NCBI GenBank assembly: GCA_965223775.1
Contig: OZ245021.1
Location: 5,146,001 to 5,210,000, forward strand
From: JAJDXW01 sp965223775
GTDB lineage: Bacteria; Pseudomonadota; Gammaproteobacteria; HK1
Length of the DNA stretch: 64,000 nt
Direction of reading: 5' to 3'
Shown here piece by piece: positions 44,888 to 53,442 of the stretch (positions are counted from its first letter, which is position 1; the number at the start of each line of letters is the position of its first letter). The notes under the pieces were generated by a model. The model made no database searches. It was not told where the DNA came from and was given only the letters and a program-made list of their open reading frames with translations. The position numbers and the translations under genes were made by a program.

Positions 44888-46377
44888 TCGACTACGCAAC
44901 CTGGCAACACATCGGCCATCTTCACCGGGTCGACAAGCTCACCGTCGCCCAGATCGCCCGGGCGGTGTCGTTGGACGCTCGAACGGTGCACCGCTGGCTC
45001 GACGAACCGCGGTTCCGGGCCCGGGCCACCGCGGCACGCCCGAGCAAGCTCGACCCCTACAAGGGCTACATCGTGCGCCTGCTCGAGCACCATCGCTACA
45101 GCGCCGTTCAAATCCGCCAACGACTGCGTGAGGCCGGCTACGACGGCGGGCTCACGATCGTGAAGGACTACGTGCGCCAAGTGCGTCCGGTACGCGCCCC
45201 GGCGTTCCTTACCCTGCACTTCGCCCCAGGGGAATGCGCCCAGGTGGACTGGGGACACTACGGCTCGGTGCGCGTGGGCAATACCCGAAGACGACTGAGC
45301 TTCTTCGTCATGGTGCTTTGCTACAGCCGCATGATGTACGTCGAGTTCACCGTCTCGCAGACCCTCGAGCACTTCCTGGGGTGCCATCTGAACGCGTTTG
45401 AGTTCTTCAACGCGCGCGTCCCGGCGCGGATCATGATCGACAACCTTCGCTCCGCGGTGCTGCAACGCTCCGTGGGCCAGGCACCGGTGTTCCACCCCCG
45501 TTACGCGGACTTCGCCCGCCACCACCGCTTCGAGATCGCGCCTTGCAACGTCGGCGCCGGGCACGAAAAGGGCCGGGTCGAGGCCGGGGTGGGGTACGTG
45601 AAGAAGAACTTCCTCGCCGGGCTCGACATCCCCCACTTCCACGCCCTCAACCCCGCGTGCCGGCACTGGCTCGACACCGTCGCCAACGTGCGCATCCATG
45701 GCGAGACCCGAAAGCGTCCGGTGGAGATGTTCGACGAAGAGCGCGACCGGCTCCAGCGCCTGCCCGAGCTCGTCTACGACCTCGGCTCGGTGCACACCGT
45801 GCGCGCCTCGAACCGCTTCCGCATCACCTTCGAGACCAACCGGTACTCGGTCCCCGCCGAGTACGCCTCGGCCACACTCACCCTCAAGAGCTACCCCGAC
45901 CGGCTTTGCATCTACCACCGCGACCGGCTCGTCGCACGACACCGGCGAAGCTACGAGCGACACCGCGACTTCGAGCATCCCGACCATCCCCGCGTCCTGC
46001 TCGAACAACGCCGCAAGGCCCGCACCCAGCGCGTGCTCCAGCGCTTCGTGTCACTTACCGCCCGAGCCGACCAGTACTACCAGGAGCTTGCCCAACGACG
46101 CCTCAATCCCCTCCATCACGTGCGCAAGATCGTCGCGCTGAGCGAGATCTACGGCACCGACACTACTGCCCGCGCCCTCGACGACGCCTTCGAGCTCGGC
46201 GCGTTCTCCAGCGACTACATCACCAATCTGCTCGAGGCGCGGGCGCGAACCCTCCCCGAACCCTCGGCGTTGCATCTGACCCGGCGCGCCGACCTGCTCG
46301 ACCTCGAGCTCCCCGAGCCCGACCTCTCGATGTACGACCCCTCCGGAGGAATCCCCGATGGCACGCCGAAAGACTGA
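44884..46377 (+). CDS. istA: IS21-family transposase IstA (element 2)
   Basis: 497 residues. An N-terminal helix-turn-helix (VAQIARAVSLDARTVHRWLD), a DDE core with CAQVDWGHYGSVR, IMIDNLRSAVLQ and HEKGRVEAGVGYVKKNFL, and a C-terminal domain (NRYSVPAEYASATLTLKSYP). All three acidic catalytic residues are present and the frame is open. The istB gene overlaps its end by 20 bp. The element looks capable of transposition. Confidence 0.92.
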   Translation: MIDYATWQHIGHLHRVDKLTVAQIARAVSLDARTVHRWLDEPRFRARATAARPSKLDPYKGYIVRLLEHHRYSAVQIRQRLREAGYDGGLTIVKDYVRQVRPVRAPAFLTLHFAPGECAQVDWGHYGSVRVGNTRRRLSFFVMVLCYSRMMYVEFTVSQTLEHFLGCHLNAFEFFNARVPARIMIDNLRSAVLQRSVGQAPVFHPRYADFARHHRFEIAPCNVGAGHEKGRVEAGVGYVKKNFLAGLDIPHFHALNPACRHWLDTVANVRIHGETRKRPVEMFDEERDRLQRLPELVYDLGSVHTVRASNRFRITFETNRYSVPAEYASATLTLKSYPDRLCIYHRDRLVARHRRSYERHRDFEHPDHPRVLLEQRRKARTQRVLQRFVSLTARADQYYQELAQRRLNPLHHVRKIVALSEIYGTDTTARALDDAFELGAFSSDYITNLLEARARTLPEPSALHLTRRADLLDLELPEPDLSMYDPSGGIPDGTPKD

Positions 46378-47119
46378 GCCGAACCTCGACGCCTTCCACG
46401 CCCAGCTCGACGAGCTCAAACTCTCGTTCTTCCGCGAGCACTACCCCGACATCGTCCAACGCGCGGCAAAGGAGCAATGGGACCACCTCGCCGTCCTCGA
46501 ACAACTCGTCGACGGCGAGGCCAACCGACGACGAGACCGCTCGGTCGAACGGCGCATCCGACTCGCTCGATTCCCGGTGAACAAAACCCTCGAATCGTTC
46601 GACTGGACCTGGCCAAAGAAGATCAATCAACTCCAGGTCCAGAACCTGTTCCGACTGCGCTTCGTCGAGGACGCCGCCAATGTCGTGTTCGTCGGTGGGG
46701 TCGGGTTGGGCAAGTCGCATCTGGTCACCGCGCTGGGGCTGCACGCCTGCCAGCACGGTTACTCCGTGCTGTTCTCCAGCGCCATCGACGCCGTCAACAC
46801 CCTCGCCGCCGCCAAGGCCGCCGGACAGCTCAAACGCGACCTCGCACGCTTCCTCCGGCCAAGACTCCTGATCCTCGACGAACTCGGATATCTGCCCATC
46901 GACAAGACCGGCGCCGACCTGCTGTTCCAGATCATCAGCCATCGCTACGAGCGTGGCTCCATCGCGATCACCACCAACCGCGTCTTCAAGCACTGGCCGG
47001 AGATCTTCAATCGCGACGCCACCCTGACCTCCGCCGTCCTCGACCGACTCCTGCACCACGCCGAAACCGTCACCCTCGAGGGCCGCAGCTTCCGAATGAA
47101 GGACACCATCGAGAAATAG
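46358..47119 (+). CDS. istB: IS21-family ATP-binding helper IstB (element 2)
   Basis: 253 residues. Walker A VGGVGLGKSHLVTALGLHAC, Walker B RLLILDELGYLPIDKTGADL, and the ITTNRVFKHWPEIFNRDATL sensor region. AAA+ regulator for IstA. Complete, coupled to istA by overlap. Clearly different from the IstB at 34312, so the two elements belong to different subgroups. Confidence 0.92.
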   Translation: MARRKTEPNLDAFHAQLDELKLSFFREHYPDIVQRAAKEQWDHLAVLEQLVDGEANRRRDRSVERRIRLARFPVNKTLESFDWTWPKKINQLQVQNLFRLRFVEDAANVVFVGGVGLGKSHLVTALGLHACQHGYSVLFSSAIDAVNTLAAAKAAGQLKRDLARFLRPRLLILDELGYLPIDKTGADLLFQIISHRYERGSIAITTNRVFKHWPEIFNRDATLTSAVLDRLLHHAETVTLEGRSFRMKDTIEK

Positions 47120-47214
47120 TCCGTTCACCACCAACGACCGAAACCAGCTCAATGTCCAAACTCATACCGACATCTTCAAACCGGCCGTTTTACGGCAACC
47201 TCACACCGGCGGTA

Positions 47215-47354
47215 GCATTGCGCAGTGCGTCCTGACTGGCACCGCCCCATCCGACGACCACGACGTCTTCGGCAAGCGCGTTCGGCGCAACGCTCATGCC
47301 AAGAGAAAGGACAGCCGCTGCGCAGAGCGTCCAGGTTGTGTTTGGGTGGTTCAT
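47215..47354 (-). pseudogene. Polyamine-type ABC importer binding protein, N-terminal part
   Basis: From an ATG at 47354 with GGAGG about 9 nt upstream: a signal peptide (WTLCAAAVLSLGMSVAPNAL, cleaved near ALA-ED), then DVVVVGWGGASQDALRN, the first strand of a PotD-like protein. IS21 element 2 interrupts the gene at this point; the rest is at 42928-43863. The frame otherwise runs a few codons into the IS end. Confidence 0.85.
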
Positions 47355-48205
47355 TTCAGGCACCTCCGAATGGCAAGTTCCCCCGCTCATCGCTTCCGAG
47401 ACGAGCAGGACCCAGCCAAGTTGAACATTAATTTCGAATAGACTCAAACAAAGTGAACAAAATTCAATATTTAATGCAGAATTTCTCAATCTAATTCTTC
47501 ACCCGCCGGCCCCGCACCACACCGCGAACGCCAAGCTCGCGCGTCATGGTCGATGCGAAGCTATGACTGCTGCGAGCACGAACGCCGCGAACGCCGCGAC
47601 GCCGCCTCCCGAGAGGGGCTCTCCGCCTGTCCTTGCGACAGGCGCCACGGGGAGCGCGTCCGAGGCTGAACCGCGGGAACGGGCGCAGCAGGTCGCAAAT
47701 GCGGTGTTCAACCAGGACACCCAGTACTCGTCCGTGCCTCGCGGGGCCCGCCAAGTCCGATCCGTGCGCGCGCCGGTCTGCCGGACGGCGAAGCGATGTT
47801 CGTGAGCTCGGCCTGCGAGCGCAACCACGGTCGAGCCTTCCTCGCGCTTGAGGACACCCACCCCGACCCGTTCCCGAAGCGCCCGGGAGCTGCTCCATCT
47901 CCTGCTCATGAGAGGGCACCACGACTGAGCCGTGGCGAGGATCGACGATGGCACCCTATCTGCACATGTTGTTGACCGGCCCTCGTGTACACCCTACACT
48001 CAACCTCGATCTCGGCCCCGGCCTGCGGCTGTGTCCGAGAGGGGCAATGCAGGTAGCTCCCGCATCGCCCAGCTTCAGTGGCCAGTAGTGTCGAGCGTTC
48101 GGTTCACGCTTTCACTCGGGGCCGGAGTCGCTACGATTCCGTTGCCTGAACCGGATTCCGCACACCGTACCTGCTGAGGTTATCCCCAAGCCCCACCGAC
48201 TTCGA
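47355..48205. other. Gap with AT-rich promoter region and IS605 debris
   Basis: 851 bp. From 47425 to 47500 the sequence is strikingly AT-rich and lies upstream of the binding-protein start, so it probably holds that operon's promoter. From 47563 a frame reads TPPPERGSPPVLATGATGSA, as in the tail of the tnpB remnant at 37.7 kb. The rest (47670-48200) shows no gene; a short plus-strand frame from 47951 (MAPYLHMLLTGPRVHPTLNL) has no family. Confidence 0.45.
47603..47666. repeat. IS605-type right-end hairpin, copy 2 (orphan)
   Basis: It matches the block at 37698-37761: CGCCTCCCGAGAGGGGCTCT, a hairpin CCTGTCCTTGCGACAGG, then GCGCGTCCGAGGC. The stem changes C-G to T-A as a pair relative to copy 1, so base pairing is kept. 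No TnpB zinc finger is left beside it. Confidence 0.65.
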
Positions 48206-48231
48206 AAAGCCCGGAATCTTCCGGGCTTTTC
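48206..48231 (-). terminator. Strong hairpin terminator, probably for the OST-HTH operon
   Basis: AAAAGCCCGG and CCGGGCTTTT form a perfect stem that pairs 12 bases on each side around TC. The stem ends in T runs on both strands, so it can stop transcription either way. It begins 16 bp beyond the stop of the minus-strand gene ending at 48248. Confidence 0.8.
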
Positions 48232-48247
48232 TATATCTGGCGCACAT

Positions 48248-49006
48248 TCAGTTCCGTATGCGGCTCTTCCTCGCGTTGGGCGCTCTGCCCCTCAGATGGG
48301 CGTCCGGCGCGATGTTGATGTACCGCGAGACCTGCCAGCGCTCGGTCGGCGTCGTGATCGTCTTGGCGTCTCGTTGCACGGAGACGTCCCAATGGAAGCC
48401 CGGCTGCAATGTGTGGCCGGCCACATGAAGCACGTCCCTGCCGTGATAGGGCCCCGCTCCAAGGCTCCAGGACAAGTCTCGCTCGTCGCGCCTTCGGGCC
48501 CCGCCGCCGTGGATCTCGTTGAAGCGACGCCGTTCAACTGGAGTGTCCAGGCCGGCATGCCCGCTCCGGAAGATGTGAAATGGAAGACATCGTGGATCGT
48601 TGCCGTTCTCACACCCGGTATCCTGGCACCACGCTTCGTAGGCATCGAGACAGCCCGATATGCAGGCGGGATTCGCCGGGAGCCGCGCAGCGTAGGCCTT
48701 GTAGCGCACGAACGTCGCGAGGTCTATCGTCCTCTCGTACCGGCGCGCCGGACTAGGCCTTGGCAGGACCGCCGGTCTTCCAGTGAACAGCACTCCGACC
48801 CTGACCCGGTGCGAGCGGCGATACAGGTTCACGGCGTCCTCGCCGGACAGAAAGTGCAGCGGGCGCCCATCGACACGCGTCTCGACGCTGCGTTTCTCTT
48901 GCAGCCCCCATCCGCGTTGGCGGCATTCCCTTCGAAGATCGTCGCGGATCGGCGCAGTTTGCGCGCGGCCGGTGTCCGGGAAAACACACCAGATCTCGTG
49001 GTCCAT
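48248..49006 (-). CDS. Unknown partner protein of the OST-HTH gene
   Basis: 252 residues from an ATG at 49006, 5 bp after the stop of the OST-HTH gene. No family recognised. Features: MDHEIWCVFPDTGRAQTAPI, LHFLSGEDAVNLYRRSHRVR, a Cys pair (CISGCLDAYEAWCQDTGCEN, four Cys) that could bind zinc, and His-rich late motifs: HIFRSGHAGL, LHVAGHTLQPGFHWDVSVQR and RYINIAPDAHLRG. Repeated His/Asp clusters suggest a metal site, perhaps a nuclease or hydrolase. It lies between the OST-HTH gene and a hairpin terminator, so the two form a closed operon. Confidence 0.6.
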   Translation of the reverse strand: MDHEIWCVFPDTGRAQTAPIRDDLRRECRQRGWGLQEKRSVETRVDGRPLHFLSGEDAVNLYRRSHRVRVGVLFTGRPAVLPRPSPARRYERTIDLATFVRYKAYAARLPANPACISGCLDAYEAWCQDTGCENGNDPRCLPFHIFRSGHAGLDTPVERRRFNEIHGGGARRRDERDLSWSLGAGPYHGRDVLHVAGHTLQPGFHWDVSVQRDAKTITTPTERWQVSRYINIAPDAHLRGRAPNARKSRIRN

Positions 49007-49011
49007 GAGAC

Positions 49012-49785
49012 CTACAACTTCACACGCAGAAGGGCCGAGGACGGAATCTGGACTCTCTCGAGCTCCTCCTTGGTCATCGAGCGGACACACGCAATGAGCC
49101 TGCGCCTCAACTCGTCCTCCGGACTGCGCTTGGCGCCATGCAACGTATCCAACAGGTCCGGCGGGACCGGGAGACCCTGCTCCTGGAACCAGGCGCTCAG
49201 GTGATTCTCGACCTGCTTCTTCAGATGGATGTTCCAACGATGTCTAACGCGACCAGCCAGGAAGTCCGCCGGGCGCAGGTTCTCCACCCAGTCCTTGAAC
49301 CGAGCGTCCTGCTCGGCATTGTCAACGCTGTCCGCGAATGCTCTCTTCCACTTCGTGAATTGCTCCACCGTGATGGTCGGCATGGCCGGTCCACCCGTTG
49401 GGCAGTCGCTTTCGGGCTTGGCCACGCCCTCGTCACTGTCCCAGACGTATCGTGCGTTTCCGGCAAAGTCCATCACGGCCCGCCACAGGTCGGGGCGCAC
49501 CTGTGTAGGAACAGACTCGGAAGCCGATTCGGGCTGCTCATGCATGCCCCTCAAGGTGACGGCCGGTGGCCATCGCGTCTCGTCGACTTCCAGAATATCG
49601 CTGTGGCCGCGAACGAACTCCATGAAGGTCCGAACTCCGTAGTCCGACTCCCGGAATCCACGGTTCGTGACGTCGAGAATCCGGTTCTTGAGAACGCCGA
49701 CGTCCATGCGGTACCAGTTCAGGCGTCCGGTTCCCTTCGCCCTTTCGAATGCGAGCCGAATGAGCTCGTGCGAATCGTCTGACAT
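49012..49785 (-). CDS. OST-HTH/LOTUS-like domain protein
   Basis: 257 residues from the ATG at 49785; an upstream Met at 49836 is possible. The first ~75 residues (ELIRLAFERAKGTGRLNWYR, KNRILDVTNRGFRESDYGVR, TFMEFVRGHSDILEVDE) fit an OST-HTH/LOTUS winged helix, a family linked to RNA binding. The middle has WRAVMDFAGNARYVWDSDEG, and the C-terminal half is a charged helical region (KKQVENHLSAWFQEQGLPVP). No NYN nuclease domain, which often accompanies LOTUS in bacteria, is attached. The partner gene follows after 5 bp. Confidence 0.6.
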   Translation of the reverse strand: MSDDSHELIRLAFERAKGTGRLNWYRMDVGVLKNRILDVTNRGFRESDYGVRTFMEFVRGHSDILEVDETRWPPAVTLRGMHEQPESASESVPTQVRPDLWRAVMDFAGNARYVWDSDEGVAKPESDCPTGGPAMPTITVEQFTKWKRAFADSVDNAEQDARFKDWVENLRPADFLAGRVRHRWNIHLKKQVENHLSAWFQEQGLPVPPDLLDTLHGAKRSPEDELRRRLIACVRSMTKEELERVQIPSSALLRVKL

Positions 49786-49950
49786 ACGGGCATCTCGTGA
49801 GCAGCGCTTGGTGACGCGGGCGAGGCATGATTTCACTGGTCCGTAGTCCGCGCAACCGAAGTGAGGAGGTCACTCGCACCTGAAGACGCCCACCCCCAGC
49901 GGCATCGTGAACCCCAGCACGTCAGCGTGGGTAGGGGTCGAATTCCCACG

Positions 49951-50619
49951 CTACGAGCTCGCCCGAGCCCGTTTCACGATGTCCCCTACGGTGTTCTCGC
50001 TGATGCCGAGATCGCGCGCGATCCACCGGTAGCTCCGACCATCCCCGACCAGGCGCAGCACACGCGGCGCCAACCGGTCCGCCTTCGGACGATGCCCGGG
50101 CTGACGCCCGAGCTTCCGGCCCCGGGCCCGTGCCGCCGCGAGCCCCGATTTCACCCGCTCGCTGATGAGACCCCGCTCGAACTGCGCGATCCCCGCCAGC
50201 AACGTAGCCATCATCCGCCCGTGCGGCGTCCCGAGCTCGAACGTCATCCCGGACATCGCGACCACCGAGACATTCCACTCCGCCAGCTTGTAGAGCGTAT
50301 CGAGCAGGTCCTGCGTCAAGCGTCCCCACCGGGAGAGCTCCGTCACGAGCACGGCATCGATCTCCCGGCGCTGCGCCAGAGCGAGCACGCGCTTACGCTC
50401 GCGCCGCGAGTCCTTCGCCCCCGAGGCCGTCTCCGCGAAGGTCGCCACCACCTCGAACCCGCCGCGCTCGGCGAACGCAGCCAGGTCCCGGAGCTGCCGC
50501 TCGCACGACTGGTCCACGGTCGAGACCCGGGCGTAGATGGCGGCGCGCTGTCCCACTTGAACCTCCCCGATTTCGCCGTCCGTAACCGGCGGATTTTCCT
50601 CGACCCAATTGTGGCCCAT
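49951..50619 (-). CDS. Serine recombinase (resolvase/invertase family)
   Basis: 222 residues. The catalytic Ser lies in AAIYARVSTVDQSCERQLRD; VTELSRWGRLTQDLLDTLYK and GRMMATLLAGIAQFERGLIS are the conserved E-helix and core regions; a C-terminal helix-turn-helix (SYRWIARDLGISENTVGDIV) binds the site. Small resolvases of this type act in transposon resolution or DNA inversion. It stands next to the OST-HTH operon. A short ORF upstream does not look coupled. Its site is unknown. Confidence 0.93.
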   Translation of the reverse strand: MGHNWVEENPPVTDGEIGEVQVGQRAAIYARVSTVDQSCERQLRDLAAFAERGGFEVVATFAETASGAKDSRRERKRVLALAQRREIDAVLVTELSRWGRLTQDLLDTLYKLAEWNVSVVAMSGMTFELGTPHGRMMATLLAGIAQFERGLISERVKSGLAAARARGRKLGRQPGHRPKADRLAPRVLRLVGDGRSYRWIARDLGISENTVGDIVKRARASS

Positions 50620-50872
50620 ACAGACACCCGTTCAATTGGGATAAAACCGCGCCGGGCTGCTAGTCGAGCCCCCTTTTTCGCCCCCTACTGGACTCGACCC
50701 CGAGTTGGAATTCGCGCGCCATAGGCCCCGTTTCATGCCGAGAGCGGCTCCCTGGGTGCCGAGGCGGTTAGCTGCGCTCCTCGACGAGGAGCATCGGGTA
50801 GCGGGTGCGGATCGCGAGAAGCGCCGAGCGGGCGCCGGACCTCGCCCTCGCGGTCGCGATCCGGAATCCGGA

Positions 50873-51154
50873 TCAGCCAGGCACCAGGGGAGGTGCACGC
50901 GAAGGGCCCGGATCGGAGAAGGTCGGTTCGTCGCAGCGACGAGGAAAGGTCTTGTCGATGGGAAGGCGAGGCTCCTTGACGACGGAGCCGAAACTCAACC
51001 CGAAGCACAGGCCCCTGAATCCTGGTCCGACAACGGCTTGAACCACGACTCGCCCGAGGACGGATTCGTTGGGAGACGTTGCCGACACCCAGGCACAAAC
51101 TTGCTTCAGAATTTCAGCACTGGTCTGATGAAGAATTGTGTATCTCACAGTCAA
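50873..51154 (-). CDS. Small hypothetical protein
   Basis: 93 residues. The middle (TSAEILKQVCAWVSATSPNE, then LGRVVVQAVVGPGFRGLCFG) looks protein-like, but has no known family. It starts 31 bp from a MITE copy, so may be cut. The stretch between it and the recombinase (50620-50872) shows nothing else. Doubtful gene. Confidence 0.25.
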   Translation of the reverse strand: MTVRYTILHQTSAEILKQVCAWVSATSPNESVLGRVVVQAVVGPGFRGLCFGLSFGSVVKEPRLPIDKTFPRRCDEPTFSDPGPSRAPPLVPG

Positions 51155-51185
51155 GTGTGGTTTTGCGCCCTCACCATTATCGCAA

Positions 51186-51398
51186 CTAGCGCGGAAATCT
51201 CACCAACTTTCTGCTGCGGACACCGATCCATGCGCTGTGGCGGGCCGTACTCCCTCAAGCCGCTTCGACAGCGCGAACGCGCTAGTGTCGGCTACGCCTT
51301 CAGCGCCTTTCGGTCCGCGAAGCTGCGAAGCAGATGCGGCCCGCCACAGCACTGTCTCGGCGCCCTCGCGACGAAAGTTGGTGAGATTTCCGCGCTAG
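51186..51398. mobile_element. MITE-like element, copy 2 (213 bp)
   Basis: Both ends read CTAGCGCGGAAATCTCACCA as perfect inverted repeats of about 25 bp that finish on CTAG. Reverse-complemented, the body matches copy 1 (2744-2951) closely, with differences mainly in a central 25-base stretch. The sequence AGTGTCGGCTACGCCTTC and an inner inverted GGCGGGCCG pair are shared. No transposase. Confidence 0.85.
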
Positions 51399-51625
51399 CT
51401 CTCCCGGAGCCGAAGGCGGTGGGCTCGGCGCGCCGCCGGCCGCGGCGAGCGAAGAGCCCTGCGGCGCATATTCCTCGGGTCGGAACGTGGCTTGATCGGA
51501 GCGCGGGCAAAGTGCATCCTCCGCTTGATGGCGGCCAGCCCGGCGAGCCGCGGACTCGGGAGACTCCAGGATCCCTTGGGAGGCAAGGTGTGTCGGCTGC
51601 CGGCACGAAGCATAGGGAGGCGCTC

Positions 51626-52609
51626 ATGACCGACTCATCCCCGTTCACCCTCTCCGCCCGGTCGCGCTCCGCAGGCTCCGGCGCAACGCCACGCTCCGGC
51701 GACCCGGAGCGCCTGCCCGCGGCGAGCGACACCCCGCCCGATCTCCCCGGTTGCAAGCCGTTCCGGATGACCGCCCGCGAGATCGTGCGAAGCGAAGAGC
51801 GGCTGGAATTCTGGGACGCTCGCACCGAGACCGCCTGGAAGGTGCGCGACGTCTACATCCAGCACGAGCAGCCGACCCATCGGCTGACGTGGCTGGCGAG
51901 TCGCCTGTCGTCGGTGCGCGGCTCGCCGGTCGAGTGCTTCGGGTCGGTGTCCCTGGTGCGGCGCGAGGCGACGGGCCGGCGGCGCTGGGTGATGCAGGCC
52001 GACCAGATCGTGTATCTGCATGCGCGGCGTTCGCGCCCCGCGGGTCCGGTCGTGCACGTGGGCGAGGATCCACTGCCGGACGTGGTGCTGGAGGTGGACC
52101 ACACGACCGATGTCCGACGCTGGAAGCTCGGGGTATACCAGGAGTGCGGCTTTCCGGAGATCTGGGTATCGGTGCCGTGGGAGGGTTCGTTGCGGTCGCC
52201 GGGACTGACGATTCACGTGCGCGGCAAGGACGGATACCGCGAGTCGCCGGAGAGCCTGGCGTTTCCGGGCTGGCGGGTGGAGGAGATCCACCGGGCGCTC
52301 ACCGAGGAGCCGATCTCAGGGGCGGCGTGGCGAGCACTGGAGCGGGTGGGGCGGGCGATGGGTGCGCGCGAGGGCACCCGGCCCGAGGACGACCCGCTCA
52401 CCCGCTCCCTGAGCGCGAAGGCGCGGGCGGCGGGCCGGGCGGAAGCGGTTCTCGCGACGCTCCGGGCGCGGGGCATCCACCTCGGTGCGGAGTTCGCAGC
52501 GGATCCGGAGCGGTTTGCCGGGCGCGGGCTCGAGACCCTGATGACCGCGGCGATCGCGTGCACGGACGAAGCGGACTTCCGGCGGCGCATCGACGAGGCG
52601 CGCGCATGA
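51626..52609 (+). CDS. Uma2 family endonuclease-like protein
   Basis: 327 residues from the ATG at 51626 (GGGAGG about 7 nt upstream). The PD-(D/E)xK-type core reads PLPDVVLEVDHTTDVRRWKL, then GVYQECGFPEIWVSVP, as in Uma2 proteins (E, D, K, then Y-x-x-x-G-x-x-E-x-W). The C-terminal 100 residues (LSAKARAAGRAEAVLATLRA) carry a DUF-like tail found in many Uma2 relatives. These are predicted nucleases of unknown role, often in multigene families of environmental bacteria. Confidence 0.85.
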   Translation: MTDSSPFTLSARSRSAGSGATPRSGDPERLPAASDTPPDLPGCKPFRMTAREIVRSEERLEFWDARTETAWKVRDVYIQHEQPTHRLTWLASRLSSVRGSPVECFGSVSLVRREATGRRRWVMQADQIVYLHARRSRPAGPVVHVGEDPLPDVVLEVDHTTDVRRWKLGVYQECGFPEIWVSVPWEGSLRSPGLTIHVRGKDGYRESPESLAFPGWRVEEIHRALTEEPISGAAWRALERVGRAMGAREGTRPEDDPLTRSLSAKARAAGRAEAVLATLRARGIHLGAEFAADPERFAGRGLETLMTAAIACTDEADFRRRIDEARA

Positions 52610-53442
52610 CCCCGGCCAGGCCGGCAGAGCATCGTCCGGCCCCGACCCGGGAACGACCGTCCGGAGTCCTCCCTGCTCGCCTTCGCCCTCGCCTGCCCGG
52701 TGACAAGCACCACATGCTCGCCGAGGTGGAGTCTCTTGAACCCTTCGACGATGTCTTTCCGCGGCCGGCCTCGCACCGGGCGCTCAACGCGAATCTGGTC
52801 ACCGGACGGCCGGAGCCCGCCGGGCGCGCAGGCGAATCCGGTGGGAGTACGTCGCGGGCGCGCCGGGGTGAATTCCTGCGCGATTCGAGTCGATCAGTGG
52901 ACGCCGCTGACACTGGATCCGCGTCATGCCGCGGCCCCGGAACGAGGCCTGGGACGCGGACATGGGCATGGTCAGGAGGGGCACGCCGCCCACCGAGCCG
53001 CAGAATCCCGCGGCGCGGGAGGCGGCCGGGCGACGGGCGGCCGAGGCAAGGCTCGCGGAGCTCGTAGCGTTCGCGGGCGGGAAGCGCTGACGAGTTTCTT
53101 CGTTCCACTCGTCGGTTGGGGACGCGGAGCGGACCGTGCGCCTCGACCCCAAGGCGCCGGCCATCGCGCCGAACTGGTGGCATCGAGGGTGGTACACTCA
53201 ATAGTTGAACGCGAACTCCGACTCCTTGCCGCGCGACAGGCCGTGACCCCGGCCGATGGCTTGAGCGCGGCGGCCCGCCCCGACTTGCGGCGGGAAGAAC
53301 CGGACACGATAGCCTCGAGCCCATTCGCAAACCGTCCCGTCGTGGTCCCGCGGTCGCGGCTGGGGAGGGGGTTGAGATGCTGCTGGATTTATCAGCTACA
53401 CGGCATGGCAATTCACCAGCATGATATTCGCCGTCATCAAGG
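52610..53442. other. Non-coding or decayed stretch before the glycan cluster
   Basis: 833 bp without a clear gene. A plus-strand ORF at 52926-53090 (MPRPRNEAWDADMGMVRRGT, 54 residues ending FAGGKR) has good composition but no family. A minus-strand frame near 52700-52776 starts RPRKDIVEGFKRLHLGEHVV. The last 60 bp are AT-richer and may hold the promoter of the ABC transporter gene. Confidence 0.4.

Larger units (their letters stand above)
43864..47214. mobile_element. IS21-family element 2 with two accessory ORFs
   Basis: About 3.35 kb on the plus strand: a Cys-rich ORF, a small helper ORF, istA and istB, all with open frames. It sits inside the ABC binding-protein gene. The flanks share only GC (43862-43863 and 47215-47216); merging them exactly restores the host frame. 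Inner repeats near both ends share CGGCCGG with a following TGAA. The accessory ORFs are not in the standard two-gene IS21. Ends were placed from the host gene, so they are reliable to a few bases. Confidence 0.8.

Noticed and set aside
48296..49204. A 302-codon plus-strand gene opposite the OST-HTH partner
   Set aside because: It has poor composition, no ribosome-binding site and no family motif; the minus-strand genes have coupling and a terminator.
52926..53090. Small 54-residue protein
   Set aside because: Plausible composition, but no ribosome-binding site, family or neighbour link; noted only within the gap entry.
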